Assembly: GCA_037126765.1 (NCBI GenBank)
Contig: JBBCBC010000007.1
Location: forward strand, 25,801,667-25,865,666
Direction: 5' to 3'
DNA: 64,000 bases
Source of the DNA: Stenogyne calaminthoides
Lineage: Eukaryota > Streptophyta > Magnoliopsida > Lamiales > Lamiaceae
The notes beneath the pieces are model-generated. The model saw only the letters and a list, made by a program, of their open reading frames with translations, searched no databases and was not told where the DNA came from. Both the position numbers and the translations under genes were made by a program. This document shows, piece by piece, positions 21,945-35,113 of this stretch. The number at the start of each line of letters is the position of its first letter. Position 1 is the stretch's first letter.

Positions 21945-23058
21945 ACATCTGTGACCACATCTTCATCGGCATTACATACCTGAGTCTGAACTGGGGTTTG
22001 TTCAGATTGGTCAGCTTCAGTGTGTTGGCTTTTCTTCAATGGAGAACTATCATCCTGAGTTTCACCAGCCTGAGTATTTCCATCCTGAGCATCTTTGTCT
22101 GAGTCTGACTCACTCCATTCATAGAACATGATTGGCTTCTTCTTTCCAGGCTCAGAGGATGTTTTATCAGTTTTCTTTAGGGTACGTCTGGTGATCCTCT
22201 TTGTTAATTCTCCTGAGTCATGTTCTTATTTCTTCTGAACACAAGTAGATTCATCAAAAATAAGATAAGGTGTTTCTTCCACAATAAAGGGTCCTACAGT
22301 TGTAAACTCTGAAGGCTTTACTGACTTCAGAATATCCTAAGAATATCCCTTCATCAGCTTTGCTATCAAAGGTTTTCAACTGATCTTTACCATTATTGTG
22401 TACGAAACACTTACAACCAAACACACGGAAGAAAGAGACATGAGGTTTCCTTTCATTCCACATCTCATAAGGTGTTTTGCCTTGATTTTTTGTCAGCATG
22501 GATCTGTTCTTAGAAATGTCAGCTTCAGCAATCATTGCTCTTGCAGCTTCTTTCAGTGTCCTATTTCTTCTCTCAGCAACACCATTCTATCGTGGGGTCC
22601 TTGAAGCTGATGTTTCATGAGCTATTCCATTTGCTGCACAATAATCAGATATAATATGATTGATAAATTTAGTGCCTTTATCGATCGATTTTTGACCACC
22701 TCGATTCTTTTCAATCTTGAGTCTTTTTTCGATAATTCAGCAGTTTTGTCTGAGTCCCTTTCTTACTGATTAAGAATATGACCCAAGTATATCTAGAGTA
22801 GTCATCAACTACCACAAGTGTGTATTTCCTGCCATTAGTGCTCACAGGTGTCACTGGACCAAATAGATCCATATGTAACAGTTGAAGTATTCTATCAGTA
22901 GAGACTTCTACTTTGCTTTTGAATAATGCTCTGGTTTGTTTTCCTTTCTGACAAGCATCACATACATGATCTTTACTGAACACTTCATTGGGTAATCCCC
23001 TCACAAGTGCTAATCTTGCAAGTTTGTTCTGGGTTTTGAAGTTCAAGTGATTCAGCCT
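21945..23058 (-). pseudogene. Integrase and linker fragment of element D, antisense
   Basis: On the minus strand from 23058 it contains the integrase zinc region (HLNFKTQNKLARLALVRG, VCDACQKGKQT), HMDLFGPVTPVSTNG, the VVVDDYSRYTW strand, the integrase C-terminal region (KTPYEMWNERKPHVSFFRVFG) and the linker to RT ([11 protein letters not shown]) ending at 21945. It is broken by stops and indels, including a CTG-to-TCG type cluster at 22680-22740 and a deletion in the region of the third acidic residue. It is collinear with the gag and protease pieces of D at 51469-53033. Element B lies directly against its upstream end. Confidence 0.85.
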
Positions 23059-25012
23059 TGTTGGGAGATGAATTTAATAAAGAAGTTTTGATTAGATCCC
23101 AAAAACCCTGAGTATGACATGTTCAGGATAATCTTAATAGACTGAGTCAGGTTTCAGTATAGATTGTTCAGGAAGTTATCTGCACCATGTATAGTCAGCA
23201 GATATAAATCAGGTTAGATTTTGAAGACACTGAAGACTCAGTAAGTAACTAAAGACACTGAAGACTCAGTATGTCACTGAAGACACTGAAGACTCGAAGA
23301 AATTCTTTCAAGACACTTTTGAAGACTCAAGATGTCATCAAGACTCAAGTATGTCATCAGAGACATTGAAGACTCAGTATGTCACTGAAGACACTGAAGA
23401 CTCAGGATGTCACTGAAGACATTGAAGACTCAAATATGTCATCAAGACATCAAGACTCGAGAAGATATTGAAGACCCAAAGAGGTTCTTGAAGACTTCAA
23501 GAAGATCTTGAATACTCAGTATAACCTGAATGTTCAGAGGCACTGAATATAATCTATCTGAAGACTACAAAAACTGAGAAAAATGCAAATATTCAAAAAA
23601 GTAGATATTGCCCAAAACATTCATTGTCAGACAAAAGGAACTAAGTCTAAGTGTTGTTTAAGGTTGTCTCATTCAGAGAGATTGACCAAAAAGAGCCATT
23701 TTATTTGTCTACATTCACTGAAGACAAGAACCAATCAGAGGAAGACAACATCGTACTTTAATCGACATCGAAAGCGATGGGGGACCTCGAATCATGTCAA
23801 TTAGTACTATGTTCGCATCGCAAAAATTGGTGATTGGCTACATGACTGCATATTTCCTAAAACATGCAAGGGAGTATTCAAACCCTAAATATAGACGTTC
23901 ATCAAACACCAGAAGAGGAAACCCTTGATATTATCTCCTCCAACGGATAGTTTTTCAAGAGTAACCTTGGTGAAGTTGCCTATAAATACCAGTGACCCTT
24001 TACATTGAGAGGTTACGGGAAATTTTAAAGCAACTCAAGAGCTCATTCGTATTATTACAAATTGAAGCACTCGAAAAACCCTAGAATTTCCCAAGTGTTT
24101 CACATTGGAGAGAGATCACTATTCTAAGCCTAGAGTGATAGATATATCCAAAGCTTAGAAGAGATATCCTAGCCTTTGCATTAGTCCTTATTGTAATGGA
24201 TATCTCACCATAGTTGGAAACCAACCGCAAACCCAAACCCTTTGTTAAGGTAGTTTGTGTGTGTTTTGTTGGTGAGTTAGGGTTGTAAAGAGTTAGTAAG
24301 CTACAGTAAGTTAGCCAGAAAACTCTAGAGAAGAAGTTAGTAAGCTACTTGTGGTAGTCTGAACACTTGTGTGTGTTTGAGTTAGTAAGCTGCAGTGAGT
24401 CAGCCAGAAAACTCAAGGTAGAAAGTGATAAGCTACAGTGAGTTAGCCAGAAAGCTTTAAGAAGTGGTTAAGGAATTTCTCTGAAGATCAGAGAGAGTGG
24501 ACGTAGGAGCTTGAGTCTCTAAACCACTATAATTGATGTGTTGTTTTGCTTTCTGTACTGCATTATTATCTGTTGCATGTTTTTCACTGAAAGCATAGTT
24601 CACTGATATTCAGGTGGAACCAATCCACTGAACTTGCATCAATTGATCACAACCTTAATCCCTGTTTTATTGAAGGGAAGATTTTCAGCAAAGCTAAAAC
24701 GAGTATAAACTTAGGGACAACCATTCCGCACACTTGAGTAGTTAGAACAGATAGTTACCAAACTGAACTAACTCTACTGAGGGTTCAGTAAGAAAATTAT
24801 CTGATCCAAGTGGACTAATATGAAGCTTCTGAAAGCAGCTCAGGATCATTTTCTCAGTAGACTTTGACTCAGGGCAATTCGTGCTTCTCAGGGCAAAATC
24901 ATCAGGATAACCTGACCCATCTGAGCTCAGTGAAAGAAATGTTTTAAAAATCACTGTACACGTGTATTCCCCCCCCATACACGTGTGAGACTCGTTAGCA
25001 CCGGGACCAACA
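23059..25012 (+). mobile_element. 5' LTR of element B, sf1, complete
   Basis: 1,954 bp, TGTTGGGAGATGAATTTAAT to GGGACCAACA, followed by the PBS. CTCCAACGG at 23938-23946, TATAAATA at 23981-23988, the AGTGG..CCACT hairpin at 24496-24528 and the poly-C hairpin at 24958-24986. It inserted into the antisense integrase fragment. The block 23750-23822 shows several CTG to TCG changes relative to the other LTRs. Confidence 0.93.
23220..23525 (+). repeat. GAAGACACTGAAGACTCAG array in the sf1 LTR of B
   Basis: Irregular tandem units of about 20 bases (GAAGACACTGAAGACTCAGT, TATGTCACT and ATGTCATCAAG variants). The corresponding region of the B 3' LTR is 35525-35780. Unit number and order differ, which makes it a length-variable block. 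Confidence 0.85.
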
Positions 25013-25014
25013 AG

Positions 25015-25026
25015 TGGTATCAGAGC
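25015..25026 (+). promoter_or_regulatory. Primer-binding site, initiator-Met tRNA (B)
   Basis: Exact TGGTATCAGAGC two bases after the LTR end. Confidence 0.95.
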
Positions 25027-25136
25027 AGTGGTTCATTTTGACCACTTGCTTTGGTAGCCATAGTCTATTTTGCTGAAAGACTTTGGTGGTCTACTGAATA
25101 GATCTGTTAGCTGATATCTTACAAGGCTCAGTCATC

Positions 25137-27504
25137 ATACCTTCTAAGAAACTTCCTATGTTCTCTGTTGAGAGATATGACCTATGGAGATTGAGAATGC
25201 AGGCTCATCTATATTCAAAACATGAAAGAATGTGGAGAGTGGTTTCTGAAGGATCATTCAAATTTATTATTGTGAATCCCAGAATCACTGATACTGAGAG
25301 GAATGATCCCATAGATGAATTTACAAAGCCTGATGATCAACTTACTCCTGATGAGAGAAAGTTAGTCAATCTGGACTACATTGCTAGAGATACTTTGTAT
25401 AGCACTATTGATGATGGTGTTATGGGGATGATTTCTCACTGTGAAATTGCAAAACAAATATGGGACACACTTGTTGTTATGTGTCAAGGCACAGATCATA
25501 TTAAGGAAAACAAACTTTCTGTTGCTATTGGAAAGTTTGATAGCTTTGAAATGGAAGATAGTGAATCCATTGACAAACTTGAGGTCAGATTCACTGGCAT
25601 CATGAATGATCTGAGTGCTCTTGGGAAAAGATACCCACAGAGAGAAGTGGAACTTAAAATTTGTAGAGGATTATCTAAGAAATGGGATATACATGCTGTG
25701 GTGATTGAAAACACCAAAAATATTGATTCCATGCCATATCAACAAGTTTTCTCTGAACTGAAAGCTTATATGTTTGTGATTGACAAGAAAACTAAAAAAT
25801 CTGACAGCAAAGATGATTCTTCATCTAGCAAGAATGTGGCTTTCAAAGCCAAAGAGAAATCCTGTAAGTCTAGAGAGTCTGAGAACTCACTTGCTTAAAA
25901 AAATCGGGATGAAAGCGGGAGGATAAGCTAATCTTGATGGCAAGGAGGATTGAAAGACTCGATAGCGAGATATGGGAAATATAAGATATATTAAAGAATC
26001 ACAGTACAAGAGAGTAAAAGTCGAGGATGATCACACCGAGAAAAGGAAGGACCAGAAAGCTGAAGGATCCCCATCCAAAAAGAAGGACTCCAAGACCAAG
26101 GAGGAAAGCGATCAGGATGATGATATCAATAGATGCTACAACTCTCAGAAGAAAGGTCACTTTCAATATGACTGTCCTGAGCTGAGTTCTAAAGAAAGAA
26201 AGGAGAGACAAGCCAAAAGAGACAGGAAGATATCCAGCAAGAAAGTTATGATTGCAGAAGAGGAAGAACATTCTGAAGAAGGAGGTAAATTCTTCTATCT
26301 TATACAGTGACAATGATGATGTCTGTCTTATGGCTGTGGAGGAGGTAAATTCTTCTATCTCTATTGTTGCTCCTACACAAGCACATGAGTTCTCAAGTTC
26401 AACTGTAAATAGTAACTTTGACCTGATGGATTCGTTTGAGAATCTTATGAAGGACTATTCTGTGTTACAAGAACTACTCACTGAAACTCAAGAGCAGAAC
26501 AAGGAACCGCATCACGAGAATCAAATGGAAAGACTCTAAAAATTATGAGATCACTTCTCAATTGATGGGAACTACTGATGAACTGGATGTTCTGAAAGTA
26601 CAACTCTCAGAAAAAGAGAAGGTGATAGAGATCCTGAATGGAAAATTAGAGAAATCCACTAAAGAGATTCAGCTTATCAGAACTGAGTTCAATGACCTCT
26701 TTGAGAAGCATGAAACTCTAAATAAATGTGAGGATAGTGCGCAGAGAAAGTTAGCTCTATTGAATTCTGCATCTAAAGTGATATACAAAATTCAGAGTTA
26801 TCAATGACCTGCAACTATAAAAATTTGGATTGGGATATAAGGGGAACCTCACAAGGTCTTTGAATCTTTGCTTCTAGTAGCACCAAGGCTATCTTTGTTA
26901 AACCAGTGGCAACTAATCTTCTTCTTCAAGAACCGAAGTTTTAAAAGGACTAGAAAAACGAAGGTTGGGGAAGAAAGCCCAGACCTCAAGAAAATGCTAG
27001 AAAACCTGAACACTCAGTAGGAAATTTTTAGGCCAGTACTTCAAAGCCTCAGGCTAAGAATACCAACCTAAAGAGATCACCTTTGAACCATCGGAGAATT
27101 TTCGAGAAGAGAAACACTTTCAGAGATATTCTAAACCTGAAAAGACCAAGTCCTTAGATTCTTGAAAAGACCCCAATTTCAAAGACAGCAAAAACCCCAC
27201 GTGTCTAAGGGTAAAGGTTTCCTGAACCCAAGTCAGCAGAGACAGAGACCAGCTGCACAAAAGCTAAGGCACTTGAACAAAAGGTTTGAACCGAAGAAGA
27301 ACTCTAAGGCTCATGTTCATGCTAAAGCTGACACTCATGCACGAGGATATTGCCAAGGGCTCTAGGGTGGTGAATGTGTATGTAGATATTTATGGGGAGA
27401 GAAATCAGAACTCTAAAGTAATTAGAGTTGTTAGGCGATTTGGGTTCCAAAAGGTACAAATTAACTTTGGTAGGACCCTACACCAAATGGGTACCTAAGA
27501 ATCG
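25137..27504 (+). pseudogene. gag of element B, defective
   Basis: The native start codon is ATA instead of ATG at 25137-25139; the next Met is at 25158 (MFSVERYDLWRLR). The capsid region is intact to about 25898, where a stop and indels follow. The zinc knuckle has lost its second cysteine: C-Y-N-S, Ser codon 26143-26145, so it cannot bind zinc normally. A 26-30 base segment (GAGGTAAATTCTTCTATCT) is duplicated at 26283 and 26341, replacing part of the acidic serine stretch. The remaining coiled coil and basic tail are split over frames. The UGA seen in A and C at the gag end reads CGA here (near 27502). Confidence 0.85.
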
Positions 27505-27562
27505 ATCTGCTTTTTTGGTGAAGGAAAAGGGCAATCGAAATGAATGAAAACAACATAGACCG

Positions 27563-30500
27563 ATGAGTGGAAATAAATTGGGCTCTGTTGTATGGTATAT
27601 CGGGACGGTGGATGTTCAAGACATATGACAGGATATAAGCAACTAATCTCTGACTATGTTGAGCAAAAAGGCCCTCAGATCACATTTGGAGACAATACCA
27701 AAGGACAAACTGAAGGATATGAAACTCTTGAAGTTGACTCTGTTCATATCCATGGTGTTTCATATGTGTCTGGTCTAAAGCATAACTTGCTTTCTATCAG
27801 TCAATTCTGTGACAAAGTATTCAGTGTTGAGTTCTCAAAGAACTTATGTTATGTAAAAGACAATACTTCACAGAAAATTTTACTAACTGGTACTAGAAAA
27901 GGAAATGTGTATCTTGCTGATTGGAGTTCAACTCCTAAAGATACATGTTTGGTTGCAAAAAGTTCCACTGATACCAGTTAGTTGTGGCACTAAAGAATGA
28001 ATCACTTAAACTTCAAAACCCTGAACAAACTTGCAAGATTAGCACTTATAAGGGGGTTACCCAATGAAGTGTTCAGTAAAGATCATGTATGTGATGCTTG
28101 TCAGAAAGGAAAACAAATCAGAGCATCTTTCAAAAGCAAAGTAGATGTTTCTACTGATAGAATACTACAACTGTTACATATGGATCTCTTTGGTCCAGTA
28201 ACACCTGTGAGCACTAATGGCAGAAAATACACACTTGTGGTAGTTGATGACTACTCTAGATACACATAGGTCATATTCTTACTCAGTAAGAAAGAGACTC
28301 TGACAAAACTACCTGAACTACTGAAAAGGCTCAGTACTGATAAGAATCTAAGTGTGGTCAAAATAAGATCAGATAAAAGAACTGAGTTAATCAATCATAT
28401 CATATCTGATTATTGTGCAGGAAATGGAATAGCTCATGAAACATCAGCTGCAAGGACCCCACAACAGAATGGTGTTGCTGAAAGAAGAAATAGGACTCTG
28501 AAAGAAGCTGCAAGGACAATGATTGCTGAAGCTGATATTCCTAAGAGATTTTGGACGGAAGCTATCAACACTGCATGCTACTCTCAGAACAGATCCATGC
28601 TGACCAAGAACCAATGAAAAACTCCATATGAGTTGTGGAATGAAAGGAGGCCTCTTGTTTCTTTCTTTCGTGTGTTTAGTTGCAAGTGTTTCATACACAA
28701 TAATGGTAAAGATCAGTTGAGAACTTTTGATAGCAAAGCTGATGAAGGGATATTCTTAGGATATTCTGAAGTCAGTAAAGCCTTCAGAGTTTACAACTGT
28801 AGGACTCTTATTGTGGAAGAAACACCTCATGTTGTTTTTGATGAATCTACTTGTGTTCAGAAGAAACATTAACATGACTCAGGAGAACTGATCAAGAGAA
28901 TCACCAGACTTAGCCTGAAAAAGAATGATAAAACATCATCTGAACCTGAAAAGAAGAAGTCAGTCACTTTCTATGAATGGAGTGAATCAGACTCAAACAA
29001 AGAAGTTCAGGATGGAAAAACTCAGGATGGTGAGACTCAGGATGGAAATTCTCCACTGAAGGAAAGCCAACACGCTGAAGCTGACCAATCTGAACATACA
29101 CCAGTTCAGACTCAGGTATGTAATGCCGAAGAAGATGTGGTCACAGCTGAGGCAAACTCTGAATCTATCAACCAAAGGGGAACAAATGTCTCTGACAATG
29201 TTCTTAATGGAATTTCCCCTTATGAAGATGATTCTCTTTCTCCTTTTCTGTTGTTCCCTGAATTTAATGAACTACCTGAACCTAACATTTCTGATAATGA
29301 GGATACTACTGATGAGGGAACATCCAAGAAAAAATGGTTGGATAGTCATCCTAAAAGTCAGATTGTGGGTGATCTATTAGATGGTGTCAAAACAAGAAGG
29401 TTCCATGGAGAAAGTGCTTTGTTCTGCTGCTTCCTATCTGAAAAAGAACCTACTGAGATTGAAGAAGCTCTACAAGATTCATTTTGGATTACTGCTATGC
29501 AAGAAGAGCTGAATCAGTTCTCAAGGAATGAAGTTTGGGAGCTAGTGGATAGACCTAAGAGGCACAATGTGATTGGAACTAAGTGGGTGTTCAAGAATAA
29601 GAGAGATGAAAACAACAACATTGTGAGAAACAAGGCAAGGCTAGTTGGACAAGGTTATTCCCAAGAAGAAGACTTGGATTATGATGAAACCTTTGCACCT
29701 GTTGTAAGACTAGAAGCCATCAGATTGTTTCTTGCATATGCTGCCCACATGAAATTCACAGTCTATCAGATGGATGTGAAAAGTGCATTTTTGAATGGTG
29801 TGCTTAAAGAAGAGGTTTATGTGGAACAACCTCCTAGTTTCAGACAGAATGACCAAGTTTACAGGCTCAGGAAAGCCTTGTATGGTCTTAAGCAAGCACC
29901 CTGAGCATGGTACGATACCCTTTCTCAGTTTCTTACTGACCATGGTTTTATCAAAGGAACTGTTGATAGGACTCTGTTCAGGATAGAAGATGGGAAAGAC
30001 ATCTTAGTTGTTCAGATTTATGTAGATGACATCATATTTGGATCTCCAAATCATCAGTTGTGTGAAAAGTTTTTTACCCTGATGAAAGGAAAGTTTGAGA
30101 TGTCAATGATGGGGGAGTTAAATTTCTTTTTTGGACTTCAGGTGAAACAAACTAAGGAAGGAATTTTCATCAATCAAGCAAAATACACCAGAGATCTGAT
30201 TGCAAAGTATGGTGTACAGAATTGCAATACAGTTAGAATTCCTATGAATATTAACTACAAGATGGATCCTGATTCTGAAGGCAAATCAGTAAATCACACT
30301 GATTATAGAGGGATCATTGGATCACTGCTATATCTAATAGCAAGTAGGCCTGATATAACATTTGTTGTTAGGTTATGTGCAAGATACCAAGCTAATCCTA
30401 AGGCTAGTCACATGGAGGCTGCCAAAAAGATTTTGAAATAACTTAAAGGCACTGTGAATAGAGGATTATGGTATCCAGCTGATGATAACCTTGAATTAAC

Positions 30501-30966
30501 TGGTTATTCAGATGCTGATTATGGAGGATGTAGAATTGACAGGAAGTCTACCACAGGAACTTGTCAATTTCTTGGAAGTAAACTGATATCATGGTTTTTA
30601 AAGAAACAAACCTCAGTAACAACCAATACTACTAATGTTGAATACATGGCTGCAGGAAGCTGTTGTGCACAGATTCTTTGGCTCAGACAACAATTGAGGG
30701 ATTATAAGATTATAGCCAATGAAGTACCTATATTTTGTGATAATAATAGTGCAATTGCTATTACACAAAATCCTATATTGCACACCAGATGTAAGCATGT
30801 TGATATCAGACATCACTTCATCAGAGATCATGTTGAGAAGAAAGACATCAGAATGGAGAAAATTCATACTCATAAACAGAGAGCTGATATCTTGACTAAA
30901 CCTTTTGCTGAATCAAGATTTCAGGAACTATCAGTTGAATTAGGTATGTTGTATCCATGTGAATAA
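27563..30966 (+). pseudogene. pol of element B (PR-IN-RT-RH), defective
   Basis: The protease active site is frameshifted and its DSG motif altered near 27600. Stops at 27979-27981 and 27991 separate it from the integrase zinc region (MNHLNFKTLNKLAR; CDACQKGKQI). The three acidic residues of integrase are all present (HMDLF, RSDKRTE, GVAERRNR), although SDKG reads SDKR and a stop lies near 28268. RT is long and nearly open (29137-29904, then 30058-30441), with YVDDIIFG intact at 30019-30030. RNase H follows ([30 protein letters not shown]) and ends near 30966. Single nonsense changes at 28616, 28870, 29902 and 30440 break it. Confidence 0.9.
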
Positions 30967-31582
30967 AGCAAATCTAAAAAATTGAAGGTTTTCAGATGCA
31001 TGAAGTTTTCTCAGGTTTTTACTGAAAAACTCAGGATAAAATTGAGAGTACTTAACACTGAGTCTTGGGAAACTCAGTTATCCTGAAGATCAGTACTCAG
31101 TATTATACTAACATTTTATCAAGGTCAAAACTCAGTAAGACTGATGGACAAAATTAATCTAAAGAAGTATTGACTCATGCAACACATTTATTGTCTAACT
31201 GAATCTCAGTAATCATTGGCAATAAATGACAAAACACCTGAATAAATAATTGGGCGGGACCTTTGAAATCCACGAGGAAAGTCAATGGTTTGCAGGAACA
31301 GTAATTAAATGCACTGTTCATTAATCACCAATAGGGATAAATTGGCGGCTTAGTATTTGCGAGATCGTCCTTTCATATACCCGTTTTAGTCGGTTTTTAA
31401 TCTCAACCGTCGATTTCTTCATCTATTCAATTTTCCATAAATCAAAATCCCATATCCATTGGAAAAATTTCTTTCAAAGCCCTATTCCAAAAAGCCTTCA
31501 TCTTCAAAAACTCTGCTTCGAAACCCTCGATTGCCCGAAATTTTCACCTATCTCAAAACCCTTCACCAGAAATTCTCCAAAA
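30967..31582 (+). promoter_or_regulatory. Region between pol and ORF2 of element B
   Basis: Collinear with 14493-15216 of A but shorter, because the TTATCTTGA repeat block is almost absent (31090-31130). The CAACCGTCGATTTC block is present near 31405, while the TATATAT box of A and C reads CATATCC here (near 31450). ORF2 starts at 31583. Confidence 0.6.
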
Positions 31583-34500
31583 ATGAAACTTTCTATATAC
31601 GACAAACTCGCCATTTCCAATAAACCTTGGTACGAATATGTCATTTCTCTTGAAATCTCGTCCAATGTAACTCATGCGGAGGAGGCGTTGCATATGATTC
31701 ATTTGGCAAAGCTTACATGCCTGGTCGCGAATCAACCAGAGGCCGAATATGCAAAAGAGGTAATTGAGTTTATCTCTAATATGCAGTTAGATGATGAGAA
31801 TTGCATAGAATCTCAGATTACAGTCTCGCATTTGGAGCATGGTTCAAAATATGTGGATTTTGTTAGGGAAATTTATATTATTCCTAAGAATCTAAATGCC
31901 ATATATGAGTTAAGTGATAGATGTGAATACCCTACTATATACATGATGGGTAGGGAACAAGAATATTTGGATAAAATTACTGAGCATCCAGTAAAGTTTG
32001 AAGCTACTCTGAATAAGAGGCATTTGAAGCCTAAATATCGAGTATTGTTGGATATTATAAGCAAATGCATCATGAGTAGATCTGGTAGTTTCGAACAGAT
32101 AAGCACGCCTAAGTTAAGGCTAATGGCGGCGATTGAAGATTCATCTTCCACGACATTCAATTGGTTGCACTATTTGATCAAGGTGGTGAGTGATCAAGCC
32201 AAACAAATTCAGATGGTGAATGGCTCTGTAGTTATCAAAGGAAAGATTCTACATGCAACCAAGATTGCATTTATCTTGGAAACGTGCAGAGAAGAGGAGG
32301 ATATCTTTGCCGATTCTACTTCATTTCCAAAGTCAAAAATCATGTTCAAACCAACAAAGAAGACTTTGAGAGGAAAGAAAGAGAAAAACTCTGAGTCTCA
32401 GGAGGAGACTGCTGAAGAAGAAACTGGTGAAGAAGCCAGACAAGCTAGGGGGAAAGCCCTGATGCGAATTAAAAGAGAGAAAGGAGAAAAACTGAAGAAG
32501 AAAGCACTGGCTCCTCAGAAGCGCAGAAGACTTCAATCTATGCTGAGAAGGAGGCCAGTGGAACTGAAGAAACTCAACCTGAAGGCCAGCAAGGGTTGAA
32601 ATCTCCACTTCAGGTTCTTGCTCAGGTAGTTACAAATGTGCAGGAGCAAGAAACTGAGGAACATGTTTTTTCTGAGGTACTCGAAACCTCTCTAAGCTCA
32701 GGTAAAATCTCTCAGAAAATCTTCAAGGGACCTCAGATCCTTACTGAAGAAAGAATTGTTCAGACTCCAGATCAGTCTGAACCTCAGGAATTGCTGAACT
32801 TGGAGCGCTTCTGAATGAACCATTTCTAGATCAATCAGCTCTAGAACTCATACACTCTGAATCTACTGCTTCTGAAAGCCCAAGATTGAAGAAGGGAGAA
32901 GCCGAAGAGACTGAATGGCGAAGCAAGGGTGAACGGTTCATCTTAGATAGATACCCTGAGCTGAATGCCTATCCTGACCTTCAGGATATGTTCTTCAGGC
33001 TCAGAACCAAAGTGTATATTCTGAATCAAACACTCCCGGAGATGCTGAACATTGCTTCATACAGAGGAGAAGAGTGGTGGAATGCTGAGACAAATTTGCC
33101 TTGGATCGAATTTCTGTGTTTCAAAAAACCAAGCTGAGAATGAAAGCTGCTGATTTTGATGAATTAGTGAAAAAGAAGCTAGCTGGAAAGAAAGCTACTA
33201 AAGGAGTTGATGCTTCCAGGTCCCATGATCAAAATAAAGATAAGGATAAGGAGATGATCACGAGAAAAAAAAAACCGAAAAGGAGAAGAAACCTCAGATA
33301 GATACTGAGAAAGAGAAGGAAACTGAGAGTCAGATGGGGACAGATACTGATGCTGAACCAACTGATATCAGACAACCTCAGACTGAAGTTAACATACTTC
33401 AAGTACCTTTTTGACACTGTTATACATTATGTCAAAGTTACTGAAGTACCTAGCTTTAAATCTGATGTTTATGATATGCAGACTGAGGCTCAGTTGGAAA
33501 ATGTTGTACAAACTCTAGTGGTTGATTTCACACCAATCCTGGATGAGTTAAAGAAGATAGAGCCAAGGATGGAAGAGATACTGGCAGGTCAATCTCAAAA
33601 GCTTGAGAATCTAAGCTCTTCATCAAGCATGCTGCAAACAATTCTCACAGACAAGATGACTCATATGGAGTTAGTTCTGGCTGCTCAAAATCAGAAAATG
33701 GAGAACCTAAGTTCATCATCTGATACACTTCAAACAACTCTATCAAGTAAATTAGCTACATTAGATTGAATGATTGATGGAGTACATACAGAGCTAAATG
33801 CCAACATGAAGCAGATGTATCAAGAAAGAATTACCTATCTTGAAGCCAAGCTGATTGAGAAGAATGATCTGATGATCAAAACAGTTGTTGAGGAAATGGT
33901 GTCTCTGCTCATGACCAAGATGACATAGATGATGCATGATGTCTTCTCAAAACAGTTTGCTCCTCTTTCGGATGAGTTCTCAATGGCCAAGAATTACATG
34001 ATAAGGCTAAAAGATGAGCATAATCAGTTGGCAGGAGAAGTGCGCAGTATGAGTAAAGAGCAATACTATTTGGATACTGCACTGACTCAACTACTCCCAA
34101 GGTATGGTGCCAAAAAGGGGGAAAGGCCTAGTGGCAAATTAAGTGAGTTGTTGGCACAAACCTTGGAGAGAAAGGCTCAAAAAGAAGCTGAAGGAAAGAA
34201 AATTGTTGATGCCTTAAGAGAAATTGAAGCCACTGAGAAACTAAAGTTCAAAGAAGCTGAGAAACCTATCTTCACTCAAACATCTGAGCAAACCGTTCAG
34301 GAAGTAATTTCTGAGAAATTGAGTGATAGAAGGATGGTTGGAACAAGCAAGGCAGAAGAAGAACAAGCCAGACCAGAAAAGAGAAAAGCAGTTGCCTTTG
34401 TTAAAACAGAAAATAAGAAAAAGAGCAAAGGTAGCTAAACCTACTCAGAGGAAGCTGATTATGGATTTTGAAGAATCAGATGAAGGACCAGAAAAGGAAA

Positions 34501-35113
34501 CTGAAGCTCAACCAGAGACTTTTGATACCAAGAAGACTCTGAAGGCCCTGCAGATTGAAAAGGAGAAAAGAACTGCTGCTTTAGTATCTGGTGCTCCTCT
34601 GATCATAAAGAAGAAAGAAGAAGAACAGAAAAGAAGAGGTGAATTCAAAAAGTTTCTAAGCAAAAGGAGAGGTACAGAAAAGACTCAGAAGTGGCCAAAC
34701 ATTGACAAATGGATGCCTATACAGCTCAATGATGCATGGGAAGAGATCAAGAGAACCTTCTGGTTCTATTATGAGATTTTGAGAGAATGGAGGGGGAGCA
34801 GCTCGGATAAGAATGAAGCCTTTATTGAGTACTTACTGACATTCTATCCTAAGTACCTGCAAAGTTGGATCAACTTGGCAGATGAAGGAAACACTCAGAT
34901 AGTAGCTCCTGGTCCATACATGTACCCAACTCCTAGGTTTGAGAATGGCTATGTAAATGAGGCAGCCATTTATCAGGAAATAACCCAGTATGCCATCCAG
35001 CTAGGCCTAACAGGAAACAACCCTGAAATCATCAAGGCAAGAGATGAACTGAAGAAGAGATACTACGGGATGTTAACTTGGAAGTGCCAGAGGATGAAGT
35101 GGAAGAAGACTGA
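31583..35113 (+). pseudogene. ORF2 of element B
   Basis: Starts MKLSIYDKLAISNKPWYEYV and reads open for 338 codons, the longest intact N-terminal domain with 42684-41686 of C. A frameshift at about 32550, one at 32815, and further breaks at 33137-33420 and 33767 follow. At 33390-33460 a segment (PFFDTVIHYVKVTEV-like) differs from A. The coiled coil (33929-34438) includes the internal PPT copy. The C-terminal domain (WPNIDKWMP, FWFYYEILREW, WINLADEG, LKKRYYGM) is intact except for a one-base loss at about 35073 that changes the last residues. Nucleotide differences from A in the N-terminal domain are mostly silent. No membrane span is seen. Confidence 0.85.
34112..34124 (+). other. Internal polypurine-tract copy in ORF2 (B)
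   Basis: AAAAAGGGGGAAA, identical to A. The element's own LTR-proximal tract has decayed to AAAAATGGGGAAA (35353-35365), while the internal copy is perfect. Confidence 0.7.
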
